Below are positions 41,923 through 50,247 of a stretch of DNA of 64,000 bases, piece after piece. The first letter of the stretch is position 1. The number at the start of each line of letters is the position of its first letter. Location of the stretch: NCBI RefSeq assembly GCF_000378465.1, contig NZ_KB899916.1, forward strand, positions 62,001 to 126,000. Reading direction: 5' to 3'. The translations under genes were made by a program, and so were the position numbers. This stretch comes from Elioraea tepidiphila DSM 17972 (GTDB lineage Bacteria > Pseudomonadota > Alphaproteobacteria > Acetobacterales > Acetobacteraceae). Under the pieces are notes generated by a model, which was given only the letters and a program-made list of their open reading frames with translations, did no database searches and was not told the DNA's origin.

Positions 41923-42363
41923 TCAGGGTTCCCCGGCCTGGTCGGTTTCGGGGTCCTCCTCGAGCGCGAGCAGAATCGCGCACACGCCGCCGATCACGAC
42001 CAGGAACACGCCGATGTCGAACAGCAGCGGCGTGGAGAGCGGCAGGATCGCGCCATCGCCGAGATCGAGCTTCAGCCAGAGCCCGGTGAAGAACGGCAGC
42101 TCGACCAGGCCGGCCGGCAGGGTGGCGATCACGGCCACCACCAGCCCCACCCCCGCCAGCACCGCCGGCGGCAACACGAGCGTGCGCCGCGCCACCTCGG
42201 GGCCGAAGGCGATGCCCTGCAACGCGATTGCCGAGGTCGCAACGAGGCCGCCGATGAAGCCGCCGCCCGGCAGGTTGTGCCCGCGCCAGAGCAGGAACAG
42301 CGACAGCATCAGCATCATCGGCGCGAGCACGCGCGTGGCCGCGCGCAGGATCAGGCTGTTCAT
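41923..42363 (-). CDS. mnhB: Na+/H+ antiporter subunit B
   Basis: The start at 42363 ([21 protein letters not shown]) overlaps the mnhA stop by four bases. The product has 146 residues with four membrane segments. [33 protein letters not shown] is the MnhB core, with the GHNxPGGGF motif shared by all members. The Mrp complex keeps the cytoplasm low in sodium and supports alkaline pH tolerance. Confidence 0.94.
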   Translation of the reverse strand: MNSLILRAATRVLAPMMLMLSLFLLWRGHNLPGGGFIGGLVATSAIALQGIAFGPEVARRTLVLPPAVLAGVGLVVAVIATLPAGLVELPFFTGLWLKLDLGDGAILPLSTPLLFDIGVFLVVIGGVCAILLALEEDPETDQAGEP

Positions 42364-44726
42364 CGCCGCGCCCTCGCGCCGATGCCGATCGCGGCGAGCG
42401 CCGACAGCGCCGCAGCGAACACGACGATGATCTCGCCGAGCGTGTCGAGGGCGCGGAAATCGACCAGGATCACGTTGACGATGTTGTGGCCGAACGCGTC
42501 GGGCACCGCGGTCGCGCCGAACCACTCCGAGAGCCGGGGATCGAACGGCTCGGCGAGCACGCCGAGCAGCAGCAGCGTGACGATCGCGCCGGTGCCGACC
42601 GAGATCGAGCCGTAGAGCCAGCGCGGCCGGTCGCTGCGCGAGGAGAGGCGGAACCCGGGCAGACGGATCAACACCAGTGCCAGGATCACGACCACCAGCG
42701 TCTCGACCATGAACTGGGTGATCGCGAGGTCGGGCGCGCCGAACAGCATGAAGATCATGGCCACGCCGAGCCCGAGCATGCCGAGCGCGGTCACGGCAAG
42801 CAGGCGCGTGGTGGCGAAGGCGGCGACGAGGCCGGCAGCGGCGGTGACCGCGAACACCGCCCACTCGATCAGCCGCCCGCCGTCGAAGCTCAGGTTGAAG
42901 CGGACATCGCCGCGCGCGAGGCTCGCCGCGACGGCGAGCGTCACCACGGCGAAGGAGGCGGCCATGTAGCGGTGCAGCAGGCCCGGCTGCCAGATCCGCG
43001 TCTGCCAGGTCGCGAGCGCGGCGAGGCCGGCCATCGCGTGGTCGTAGCCGCGGTCGGGGCCGCGATCGAGCGTTGGGTTGAGCGCCGCGCGCCAGCGCGC
43101 GGCCGACCGACGCCAGAAGGCAAACAGTACCGCGCCGGCGGCAAAGGTCGCGAGCGTCAGCAGGAACTTCCAGTCCACCGCCTTGAACAGCACGATGTCC
43201 AGCGTGGCCTTGCGTCCCATCACCGCCGTGGTCGCCGCGGCGATCAGCGAATCGGCAACCAGATTGGGCGCCATGCCGAACACGAGGCCGAGCGAGGAGA
43301 GGACCACGGGGCCGGCAAGCATCGACCAGGGCGCCTCGTGCGCGTGCTCCGCCGGCTCTGTCGGCTTGCCGGTGAACGGCACGATCGCGACGATCGCGGC
43401 GACGCAGAACAGCATCAGGTTCGTCAGCGTCGCCGCGATCACCGTGATGCCGAACTCGTCCTCGAGCGCGATCTTCGCCGCGCCGATCAGTTCCTTCGCG
43501 ACCCAACCGAGGCCGAGCGGCAAGCCCGCCATCGAGACACAGGCAAGCGCGGCGGTCGCGAAGGTCACCGGCATCACGCGCATCAGCCCGCCGAGCTTCG
43601 TCAGGTCGCGTGTGCCGGCCTCGTGATCGACGTTGCCCGCGGCCATGAACAGCGCGCCCTTGTAGAGCGCGTGCACCAGCAGGAAGGCCATGGCCGCCTT
43701 CGCGCCGGGCTCGTGCGTCGGGCCGAGCAGGAACACCAGCGTGCCGAGCGCCGAGACCGTGGTCCAGGCGAGCACCAGCTTGAGGTCGGTCTCCAGCAGG
43801 GCGAACACGACACCCATCAGCATGGTCAGCCCGCCGATCCCGGTCAGGATCCAGAGCCATTCCGGCGAGCCGCCAAGTGCGGGGTCGAGCCGCGCAAGCA
43901 GATAGACCCCTGCCTTCACCATGGTGGCGGAATGGAGGTAGGCCGAGACGGGGGTCGGCGCCTGCATCGCCCCTGGCAGCCAGGAGTGGAACGGCCACTG
44001 CGCGCTCTTGGTGAAGCAGCCGAGCACGACCAGGATCAGGATCGGCAGATAGAGCGGATCGTCCTGGATCCAGGATCCGGCGCCGGTGAGGTCCGAGATG
44101 CGCCACGAGCCGCCGGCATTGGCGAGCATGAGAAGGCCGGCCAGCAGCGCGAGCCCGCCCGTGCCCGTGATCAACAGGGCCTGGAGGGCGGCACGGCGCG
44201 CCGCCGGCTTGCTGCTCTCGAATCCGACCAGCAGGTAGGAGGCGAGGCTCGTCAGCTCCCAGAACACGAACAGGGAGACGACGTTGTCGGCCAGCACGAC
44301 GCCCTGCATCGCGCCCATGAACATCATCAGGAACAGGAAGAACCGCCCGAGCATCGGGTGGCCCTTCAGGTAGCCCCCGGCATAGACCACGATCAGCGTG
44401 CCGATGCCGCTGATCAGCAGCGAGAAGATCAGCGACAGGCCGTCAAGGCTGAAGTCGAGGGCGACGTCCAGGCCGGGCACCCAGGGAGTGGATTCGAGGA
44501 TGCCGGGGGTCGCCTCGTCCGTTCGGGCGACCAGCCAGAGGAAGCTCGCAGCCGGCACCAGCGCCAGCACGAAGCTCGCCCGATGGCCGAGCAGACGAAC
44601 CAGCAGCGGCGCCGCCCCGGCGGCCACGAACGGTGCCAGGACGACGGTCAGCACGGCGCGCCCGGATCGAAAGCGGCCTTCGAGGCCCTCGTCTGCTGCA
44701 TGACCCTCCCCAGAGAGGCCCGGCAT
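42360..44726 (-). CDS. mnhA: Na+/H+ antiporter subunit A (NuoL-like)
   Basis: The start at 44726 ([17 protein letters not shown]) precedes the first membrane segment; upstream frame is open but without membrane character. The product has 788 residues. The N-terminal 500 residues resemble Nuo[26 protein letters not shown] (Glu of helix five), [43 protein letters not shown] (proton channel Lys/His). The C-terminal part holds the DUF4040 and MBH-like domains that carry the NuoJ-like helices. It heads the mnhABCDEFG operon, divergent from motB. Confidence 0.94.
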   Translation of the reverse strand: MPGLSGEGHAADEGLEGRFRSGRAVLTVVLAPFVAAGAAPLLVRLLGHRASFVLALVPAASFLWLVARTDEATPGILESTPWVPGLDVALDFSLDGLSLIFSLLISGIGTLIVVYAGGYLKGHPMLGRFFLFLMMFMGAMQGVVLADNVVSLFVFWELTSLASYLLVGFESSKPAARRAALQALLITGTGGLALLAGLLMLANAGGSWRISDLTGAGSWIQDDPLYLPILILVVLGCFTKSAQWPFHSWLPGAMQAPTPVSAYLHSATMVKAGVYLLARLDPALGGSPEWLWILTGIGGLTMLMGVVFALLETDLKLVLAWTTVSALGTLVFLLGPTHEPGAKAAMAFLLVHALYKGALFMAAGNVDHEAGTRDLTKLGGLMRVMPVTFATAALACVSMAGLPLGLGWVAKELIGAAKIALEDEFGITVIAATLTNLMLFCVAAIVAIVPFTGKPTEPAEHAHEAPWSMLAGPVVLSSLGLVFGMAPNLVADSLIAAATTAVMGRKATLDIVLFKAVDWKFLLTLATFAAGAVLFAFWRRSAARWRAALNPTLDRGPDRGYDHAMAGLAALATWQTRIWQPGLLHRYMAASFAVVTLAVAASLARGDVRFNLSFDGGRLIEWAVFAVTAAAGLVAAFATTRLLAVTALGMLGLGVAMIFMLFGAPDLAITQFMVETLVVVILALVLIRLPGFRLSSRSDRPRWLYGSISVGTGAIVTLLLLGVLAEPFDPRLSEWFGATAVPDAFGHNIVNVILVDFRALDTLGEIIVVFAAALSALAAIGIGARARR

Positions 44727-44940
44727 CAGCTGCCCGGACCGGTCCGGGGCTGGCAAGCGGCCCCGATCGTCTCCCCATCGCTCGTGCGCGGGACCCCCGC
44801 GCGCGCCCGGATATAGAGACCCCCCCTCCGAGGCGCAACCCACGATCCGACTTAGCCAAGGCTTAATCCCTCTCGGGCAGGGTGCGACGCGGGCCGCCAC
44901 GTCGTCGCGCGGCGCAGCATGCACGGGCAAACCCAGGCCG

Positions 44941-45966
44941 ATGAGCGCTCGCAAGGGCAAGAACGAGAAGGATGGTGCGACTCTCGTCATCCGGCGGGAG
45001 GAAGGGGCCGAGCACGGGCACCACGGCGGGGCGTGGAAGGTCGCCTATGCCGACTTCGTGACCGCCATGATGGCGTTCTTCCTCCTGATGTGGCTGCTGA
45101 ACGCCACCACCGAGGAGCAGAAGCTGGGAATCGCGCAGTACTTCGCGCCGGTGAACGTGTTTGGCAGCGACAATTCCGGCTCGGGCAAGCCCTTCGGCGG
45201 CACGGACATCGTTTCGGACAATTCCGCGGTGGGCCGTGCCGGCACGCCCACCGTGCCTCAGGTCGAACGCAGCTATCCGCCGGACGAGGACCGGCCCGAC
45301 GAGGGCGAGCCGCACCAGGCGATCTTCGCCGAGGGGGGCGCGTTCCAGAACCGGTTCGATACCGGCGGCCGCTTCGTGGCACCGCGCACCGCCGGCGCCG
45401 GCGGCGAGGACGCGACCGAGGGCGTGTTCGAGCCCGAGCGGGAGCTTGCCGCCCGCGCGGCGGCCGAGGCGGAGGCGCTTGAGCAGGCGGCCGAGACTAT
45501 CCGCGCGGCCGTGACGGAGGACCCCGCGCTCGCCGGGCTCGCGCGCCAGCTCGCGATCGACGTCACCCCCGAGGGGCTGAGGTTGCAGCTGCTGGACGCC
45601 GAGGGGCTGTCGATGTTCGCCCTCGGTTCCAGCCAGCCGAACGAGGCGGCGCGGGCCCTGATCGCGAAGATCGCGCCGGTGATCACGCGCCTCGGCAAGC
45701 CGATCACCATCGCCGGCCACACCGACGCGACACCGTTCCGCTCCGGCAGTGGGGTGACGAACTGGGAGTTGTCCGCCGATCGGGCCAATGCCGCGCGGCG
45801 CCTGTTGGTCGACGCGGGCGTGCCGGAAGCGCGGATCCATGGCGTCTCGGGCCGGGCCGACCGCGACCTCCTGCTGCCGGCCGATCCGCGCGCTGCCGCC
45901 AACCGGCGCATCGCCATCCTGGTCCAGCGCGCGGCCGCTCCGCCTGCCACGCCGGCGATGAACTGA
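44941..45966 (+). CDS. motB: Flagellar motor stator protein MotB
   Basis: The product has 341 residues. The single membrane segment WKVAYADFVTAMMAFFLLMWLLNATT holds the proton-binding Asp (YADFVTAMMAFFLLMWL). A plug and linker region of ~150 residues follows; the C-terminal OmpA-like peptidoglycan-binding domain has ITIAGHTDATPFRS, NWELSADRANAARRLLVDAGV and DPRAAANRRIAILV. It forms the stator with MotA encoded nine bases downstream. MotB-before-MotA is opposite to the enterobacterial order. Confidence 0.94.
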   Translation: MSARKGKNEKDGATLVIRREEGAEHGHHGGAWKVAYADFVTAMMAFFLLMWLLNATTEEQKLGIAQYFAPVNVFGSDNSGSGKPFGGTDIVSDNSAVGRAGTPTVPQVERSYPPDEDRPDEGEPHQAIFAEGGAFQNRFDTGGRFVAPRTAGAGGEDATEGVFEPERELAARAAAEAEALEQAAETIRAAVTEDPALAGLARQLAIDVTPEGLRLQLLDAEGLSMFALGSSQPNEAARALIAKIAPVITRLGKPITIAGHTDATPFRSGSGVTNWELSADRANAARRLLVDAGVPEARIHGVSGRADRDLLLPADPRAAANRRIAILVQRAAAPPATPAMN

Positions 45967-45975
45967 GGCCGCGAC

Positions 45976-46842
45976 ATGCTGACGATCGGCGGCTTCGTCT
46001 TCGTGATCATCTGCGTGTTCGGCGGATACATCCTGGCCGGCGGCAAGATCGGCATCATCCTCGCCGCCCTGCCGTTCGAGATGATGATCATCGGCGGCTC
46101 GGCGCTCGGTACGCTGCTGATGGCGAACTCGATGCACGGCCTCAAGCATGTCGCGGCGGGGTTCGGCAAGGTCCTGAAGGGCGGCAAGTTCCACAAATCC
46201 GACTACATCGACCTGCTGTCGCTGCTCTACTGGCTGGTGCGTCTGGCGAGCACCAAGGGCGCGATGGCGCTCGAGCCCCATATCGAGAAGCCGCACGAGA
46301 GCTCGGCCTTCGCCAAGTTCCCGCGCATCCGCGACGACCATCATGCCGTGACGCTGATCTGCGACTATCTGCGCATGGTGGGCATGCACGCGGACGATCC
46401 GCACCAGATCGAGGACGTGTTCGCGCGCGAACTGCGCAAGCTCCTGAACGAGGAACTGCACCCGGCCCATTCGATGCAGAAAGTGGCGGATGCGCTGCCC
46501 GCCCTCGGCATCGTCGCGGCCGTGATGGGCGTCATCAAGACCATGGGCTCGATCACCGAGCCGCCGCCGATCCTCGGCAAGATGATCGGCTCGGCTCTGG
46601 TGGGCACGTTCCTCGGCGTGTTCCTCGCCTATGGCATGATGGGTCCGATCGCCTCGCGGCTTCAATCGGTCGTCGAGGAGGAGATCAAGTACTACGAGGT
46701 GATCCGCGCCGTGCTGGTGGCGCATCTGCACGGCAACGCGCCGCAGGTGTCGGTCGAGACCGGGCGCAAGATGGCGCCGAGCGAGCACATGCCGAGCTTC
46801 CAGGAGCTCGAAGAGGCGTTGCAGAACCTGCAGATCGCCTGA
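45976..46842 (+). CDS. motA: Flagellar motor stator protein MotA
   Basis: The product has 288 residues and four membrane segments. MLTIGGFVFVIICVFGGYILAGGKIGIILAALPFEMMIIGGSALGTLL is the typical first pair, the cytoplasmic loop has ARELRKLLNEELHPAHSMQKVADALPALGIVAAVMGVIKTMG with the Pro-containing helix three start, and FLAYGMMGPIASRLQ is helix four. It surrounds MotB and converts proton flow into torque. No flagellar structural genes are in the window. Confidence 0.94.
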   Translation: MLTIGGFVFVIICVFGGYILAGGKIGIILAALPFEMMIIGGSALGTLLMANSMHGLKHVAAGFGKVLKGGKFHKSDYIDLLSLLYWLVRLASTKGAMALEPHIEKPHESSAFAKFPRIRDDHHAVTLICDYLRMVGMHADDPHQIEDVFARELRKLLNEELHPAHSMQKVADALPALGIVAAVMGVIKTMGSITEPPPILGKMIGSALVGTFLGVFLAYGMMGPIASRLQSVVEEEIKYYEVIRAVLVAHLHGNAPQVSVETGRKMAPSEHMPSFQELEEALQNLQIA

Positions 46843-46877
46843 TTGACCCGGCGATGGCGCCGACCTAGGTCCGCGCC

Positions 46878-47318
46878 ATGAACGACGTCCCGACCGACCC
46901 GCTGCCCGCGCCCTATCACGACCTGTTCGGCTTCCGTCTTCTGGAGTGGCGCGAGGGCTTCGCACGCCTCGCGGCCGAGGCCGGGCCGCAGCATCTGAAC
47001 CGCGCGGGCGTCGTGCATGGCGGGTTCGTGCTCGGGCTGATCGACCAGGCCGCCGCGTATTCCGGCCTCTGGTGCAGCGTGCCGGGCCATGCCCGACGCG
47101 GCATGACGCTGGCACTCGCGACCCAGTTCGTCGCCCCGGTCACGGCGGGGAAGGTGGTGGCCGAAGCACGCATGGTCGGACGCGGCGCGACGACATTCTT
47201 CACCCGCACCGAGGTGTTCCGCGCGGACGGCACGCTGGTCGCCACCGGCCAGGGCACGCATCGCTGGCGCCGTGGCAGCGAGACGGTCGAAGGGATGCCC
47301 GCCGCGGCGATGACTTGA
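46878..47318 (+). CDS. PaaI-family thioesterase
   Basis: The product has 146 residues and a hot-dog fold. HLNRAGVVHGGFVLGLIDQAAAYSGLW contains the family motif (HGGxxxxLxD) with the catalytic acidic residue. LATQFVAPVTAGKVVAEARMVGRGATTFFTRTEVFRADGTLVATGQGTHRW continues the strand pattern. It hydrolyses acyl-CoA thioesters; the substrate is not predictable. It follows motA by 35 bases but is unlikely to be functionally related. Confidence 0.87.
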   Translation: MNDVPTDPLPAPYHDLFGFRLLEWREGFARLAAEAGPQHLNRAGVVHGGFVLGLIDQAAAYSGLWCSVPGHARRGMTLALATQFVAPVTAGKVVAEARMVGRGATTFFTRTEVFRADGTLVATGQGTHRWRRGSETVEGMPAAAMT

Positions 47319-47502
47319 CACGGCCGGTCCACGCACGGCATCCACAACGCGTCATCAGGAGAGGGGCGCTGCCCCCGCCAACCTGCCGTCCCGGGCAAGG
47401 TGGCATCCGCCGCGAGGCGGGATGTGGCCGAAAGGCAACGAAACGGGAAACGCGCCGGCGCGGCGCGCGCCTCTCCTGGCCGCAATCGATCAGGAGAGCG
47501 CC

Positions 47503-47841
47503 ATGTCCGACCCCGTCGTCCCGCTCCAGGCATCCGCCCTGTCCTCCACGCCGCACACAGCCGAGGGCGACCTCGCCTGGTATGCGAGCTTTCTCGCTAA
47601 GGACGGGCCGCGGGATGTCGCCGCGAGCCTCCGGGCCGCCGCGATCTGCCGTGCCCTGCCCTACGAGACCGCGCTCTTGGAGGCGGAGGCGGCTGCACCC
47701 TCGCCGGCCCGGCTCGCGGCACTGTCCCGTCAGGCGGAGGAGGCCGAACGCGAGGCGCGGAGCCTCCGCGAGGAGGCGGCGCTGCTGAGCGCGCGTGCCG
47801 CCGCGCTGCGGGCCGCGGCCGCGGTGCTGAAGCGCGTCTGA
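47503..47841 (+). CDS. Small coiled-coil protein of unknown function
   Basis: The start at 47503 (MSDPVVPLQASALSS) has CAGGAGAG eight bases upstream. The product has 112 residues. The second half is an Ala/Glu/Arg-rich helix (SRQAEEAEREARSLREEAALLSARAAALRAAAAVL) likely to form a coiled coil. No signal peptide or membrane segment. I do not recognise a family. Confidence 0.6.
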   Translation: MSDPVVPLQASALSSTPHTAEGDLAWYASFLAKDGPRDVAASLRAAAICRALPYETALLEAEAAAPSPARLAALSRQAEEAEREARSLREEAALLSARAAALRAAAAVLKRV

Positions 47842-47996
47842 TGACCGGTTGCGGGCGAGTCGGCCCTGTCGACGAGCCCTCATGCTGACCCGCCGAGGGG
47901 GTCATGCTCGGCGGTCCGACATGACGCGCCTTCCGGGCATGCGCGCGGCGTGCCGGGGTGGCTTCCCGTCCACGCCAACTGCATTAGCCTTGCGCC

Positions 47997-48869
47997 ATGA
48001 AGCTCGTCCTTCTCGGCACCGGCTGCCCCCAGGTCGACCCGCTGCGCATGGGTCCCGCGATCCTGATCCACGCGGGTGGGCGACGGCTGCTGTTCGACTG
48101 CGGCTCGGGCGTCACCCAGCGGCTGGTGCAGGCGGGGACCAAGGGCGCGGAGATCGACGCGCTGTTCCTCACCCACCTGCACAGCGACCATGTGGTGGAT
48201 TTCCACCAGCTTCTGGTCTCGTCCTGGCATCAGGGCCGGGACAAGCCTTGGAAGGTGTTCGGCCCGCCCGGCACGATCGGCTTCGTCGAGCGCTCGGCCG
48301 CGCTGTGGAAGCCGGAGCTCGACATCCGTGTCGCCCACGAGAAGCGCCCCTCGGTCGCCGGGCTCGATGTCGAGGTGAAGGAGTTCGCCGACGGCCAGAC
48401 GCTGCGCGGCGGCGTCACGGTGACGCCCGTGAAGGTGAACCACGATCCCTTCCCCGAGGTCTACGGCTTCATCGTCGAGCACGAGGGCCTGCGCTTCGTC
48501 CACTCCGCCGACACCATCGTCTGGCAGCCGCTGATCGAGGCCGCGCGCGGGGCCGACTGCCTGCTGCACGAGGTGTTCATCAAGCGCGAGATGCGCCCGA
48601 TCGACGGCGTGCGCACGCAGGAGGGGATCGACGCGGTCGCCTCCTATCACACGCTCTCGACCGAAGTCGGCGCGGTCGCGGCCGAGGCCGATGTGGGGAT
48701 GCTGATCCTCAACCACTTCGTGCCGACGCGGTTCGATCGCGACGCGCTGGTGGCTGACGTGCGCGCGCACTGGTCCGGGCCGCTGATCCTGGGCGAGGAT
48801 TTGATGGCGTACGATCTCGCCACGCGCACGCTCCAGGCGGGCGGCGCGACCGTCGCGTTCGCGCGCTGA
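47997..48869 (+). CDS. Metallo-beta-lactamase-fold hydrolase (ElaC/arylsulfatase-like)
   Basis: The product has 290 residues. MKLVLLGTGCPQVDPLRMGPAILIHAGGRRLLFDCGSGVTQRL is the opening of RNase Z/AtsA-type enzymes, LFLTHLHSDHVVDFHQLL holds the HxHxDH zinc motif, and VHSADTIVWQPLIEAARGADCLLHEVF gives the later Asp and His ligands. LILNHFVPTRF carries the last His. It is probably a hydrolase of phosphodiesters or sulfate esters rather than RNase Z, since the flexible arm is not evident. Confidence 0.87.
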   Translation: MKLVLLGTGCPQVDPLRMGPAILIHAGGRRLLFDCGSGVTQRLVQAGTKGAEIDALFLTHLHSDHVVDFHQLLVSSWHQGRDKPWKVFGPPGTIGFVERSAALWKPELDIRVAHEKRPSVAGLDVEVKEFADGQTLRGGVTVTPVKVNHDPFPEVYGFIVEHEGLRFVHSADTIVWQPLIEAARGADCLLHEVFIKREMRPIDGVRTQEGIDAVASYHTLSTEVGAVAAEADVGMLILNHFVPTRFDRDALVADVRAHWSGPLILGEDLMAYDLATRTLQAGGATVAFAR

Positions 48870-48872
48870 GGC

Positions 48873-49790
48873 ATGGACCGTCTCGGTGCCGTTACGCTTG
48901 CCGTTGTCCCTGTCGCGCTGCTGATCGGACTCGGCTGGGTGCTGCGGCGGATCGGCCTGCTCGCCGATCCGTTCTGGCAGGGCGCCGAGCGGCTCTGCTT
49001 CGTCGTGCTGCTGCCCGCGCTGCTCGCGCACGGGCTCGGCACGGCCGATCTCGCCGGCGTGCCGGTTGCTGGGATGATCGTGGCGATCGTCGTGCCGCTG
49101 CTTGCGACCGCGGCCGTCCTGTTGCTCATCCGGCCGCGGCTCGGCATCGACGGTCCGGCCTTCACCTCCGTGTTCCAGGGCGGCATCCGGTTCAACAACT
49201 ACATCGGGCTTGCCGCGTCGGCTGCGTTGCATGGCGCGCCGGGCGTGGCGCTGGCGGCGGTCGCGAACGCCGCGATCGTGCCGACCGTGAACGTGCTGTC
49301 CGTGCTGGCCTTCGCGCGCTTCGGCAGGGCAAAGCCGAGTCTCGCCGGGACGCTCAAGGCGCTTGCGACGAATCCGCTGATCCTCGGCTGCGTGGCCGGC
49401 GCCCTCTGGCAGGCGACCGCAGCGCCGGTGCCCGGCGTCGTGGCGGTGGCGCTGCGCAGCCTTGGGCAGGCGAGCCTGCCGATCGGGCTCCTGTGCGTGG
49501 GCGCCGCCTTCACCCCGCGCGCGATCTGGGCGCGGCCGGGCGCGGCGGGGGTCTCCTCCGCGGCGAAGTTCGTGCTGCTGCCGGCGCTGACGGCGCTCGC
49601 CTGCGCGGGCTTCGGCGTGCGCGGCACGGCGGCGGAGGTCGCGGTGCTGTTCGCGGCCCTGCCGACCGCGTCCTCCTCCTACATCATGGCGCGCCAACTC
49701 GGCGGGGATGCGCCGCTGATGGCCGGCATCACCACGCTGCAGACGCTGCTCTCGGCACTCACCCTGCCGCTGACATTGGCGCTCGCATAG
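48873..49790 (+). CDS. AEC-family (auxin efflux carrier-like) transporter
   Basis: The product has 305 residues with about ten membrane segments. PVALLIGLGWVLRRIGLLADPFWQGAERLCFVVLLPALLAHGLG is the AEC opening, with the intramembrane Pro/Asn pattern later in IRFNNYIGLAAS. It exports or imports small organic acids such as malonate or malate. It is three bases after the MBL-fold gene. Its last 32 bases are antisense to the end of the MaoC gene. Confidence 0.9.
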   Translation: MDRLGAVTLAVVPVALLIGLGWVLRRIGLLADPFWQGAERLCFVVLLPALLAHGLGTADLAGVPVAGMIVAIVVPLLATAAVLLLIRPRLGIDGPAFTSVFQGGIRFNNYIGLAASAALHGAPGVALAAVANAAIVPTVNVLSVLAFARFGRAKPSLAGTLKALATNPLILGCVAGALWQATAAPVPGVVAVALRSLGQASLPIGLLCVGAAFTPRAIWARPGAAGVSSAAKFVLLPALTALACAGFGVRGTAAEVAVLFAALPTASSSYIMARQLGGDAPLMAGITTLQTLLSALTLPLTLALA

Positions 49791-50247
49791 CGCGCCGGGG
49801 CACCACCAGTGTGGGCGTGCAGATCTGCGCGACCTCGTTGCGCTGGTTGAACGTGGTGTGGCGCACCTTCACCAGTCCGATCTCCGGCCGCGAGCGCGAC
49901 GGACGGCACTCCAGCACCTCGGTCTCGACGCGCAACACGTCGCCCGGGCGCGAGGGGATCGGCCATCGCAGCTCGTCCATGCCCGCGCCGATCTGTCCGC
50001 CGGCGATCCGGAACGGCCCGGTGACGATCAGGCGCATCGACAGGCAGGCCGTGTGCCAGCCCGAGGCGGCGAGGCCTCGGAACAGCGGATGCGCGGCACC
50101 GGCCGCCTCGTCGAGATGGAACGGTTGCGGGTCCCACTGCGCGGCGAACGCCTTCATCGCCTCCGCTTCCAGCCGAGCGGAGGCGGTGCGGTAGACCTGT
50201 CCGGGGGCGAGGTCCTCGAACCAGAGGACCTCGCCTGCCGTGCTCAC
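49759..50247 (-). CDS. MaoC-like hydratase
   Basis: The start is GTG at 50247, overlapping the stop codon of the upstream CoxL-type gene (GTGA). The product has 162 residues and a hot-dog fold. WFEDLAPGQVYRTASARLEAEAMKAFAAQWDPQPFHLDEAA is the MaoC pattern, with the hydratase Asp/His in DPQPFHLD. SGWHTACLSMRLIV and AGMDELRWPIPSRPGDVLRVETEVLE continue it. It hydrates enoyl-CoA-like substrates. Tight coupling to the molybdenum hydroxylase points to one degradation pathway. Confidence 0.87.
   Translation of the reverse strand: MSTAGEVLWFEDLAPGQVYRTASARLEAEAMKAFAAQWDPQPFHLDEAAGAAHPLFRGLAASGWHTACLSMRLIVTGPFRIAGGQIGAGMDELRWPIPSRPGDVLRVETEVLECRPSRSRPEIGLVKVRHTTFNQRNEVAQICTPTLVVPRRAMRAPMSAAG

Noticed and set aside
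42486-44816. A long plus-strand open frame opposite mnhA
   Set aside because: Its translation is low-complexity Arg/Glu/His/Gly sequence typical of the antisense of membrane genes; mnhA is clear on the minus strand.
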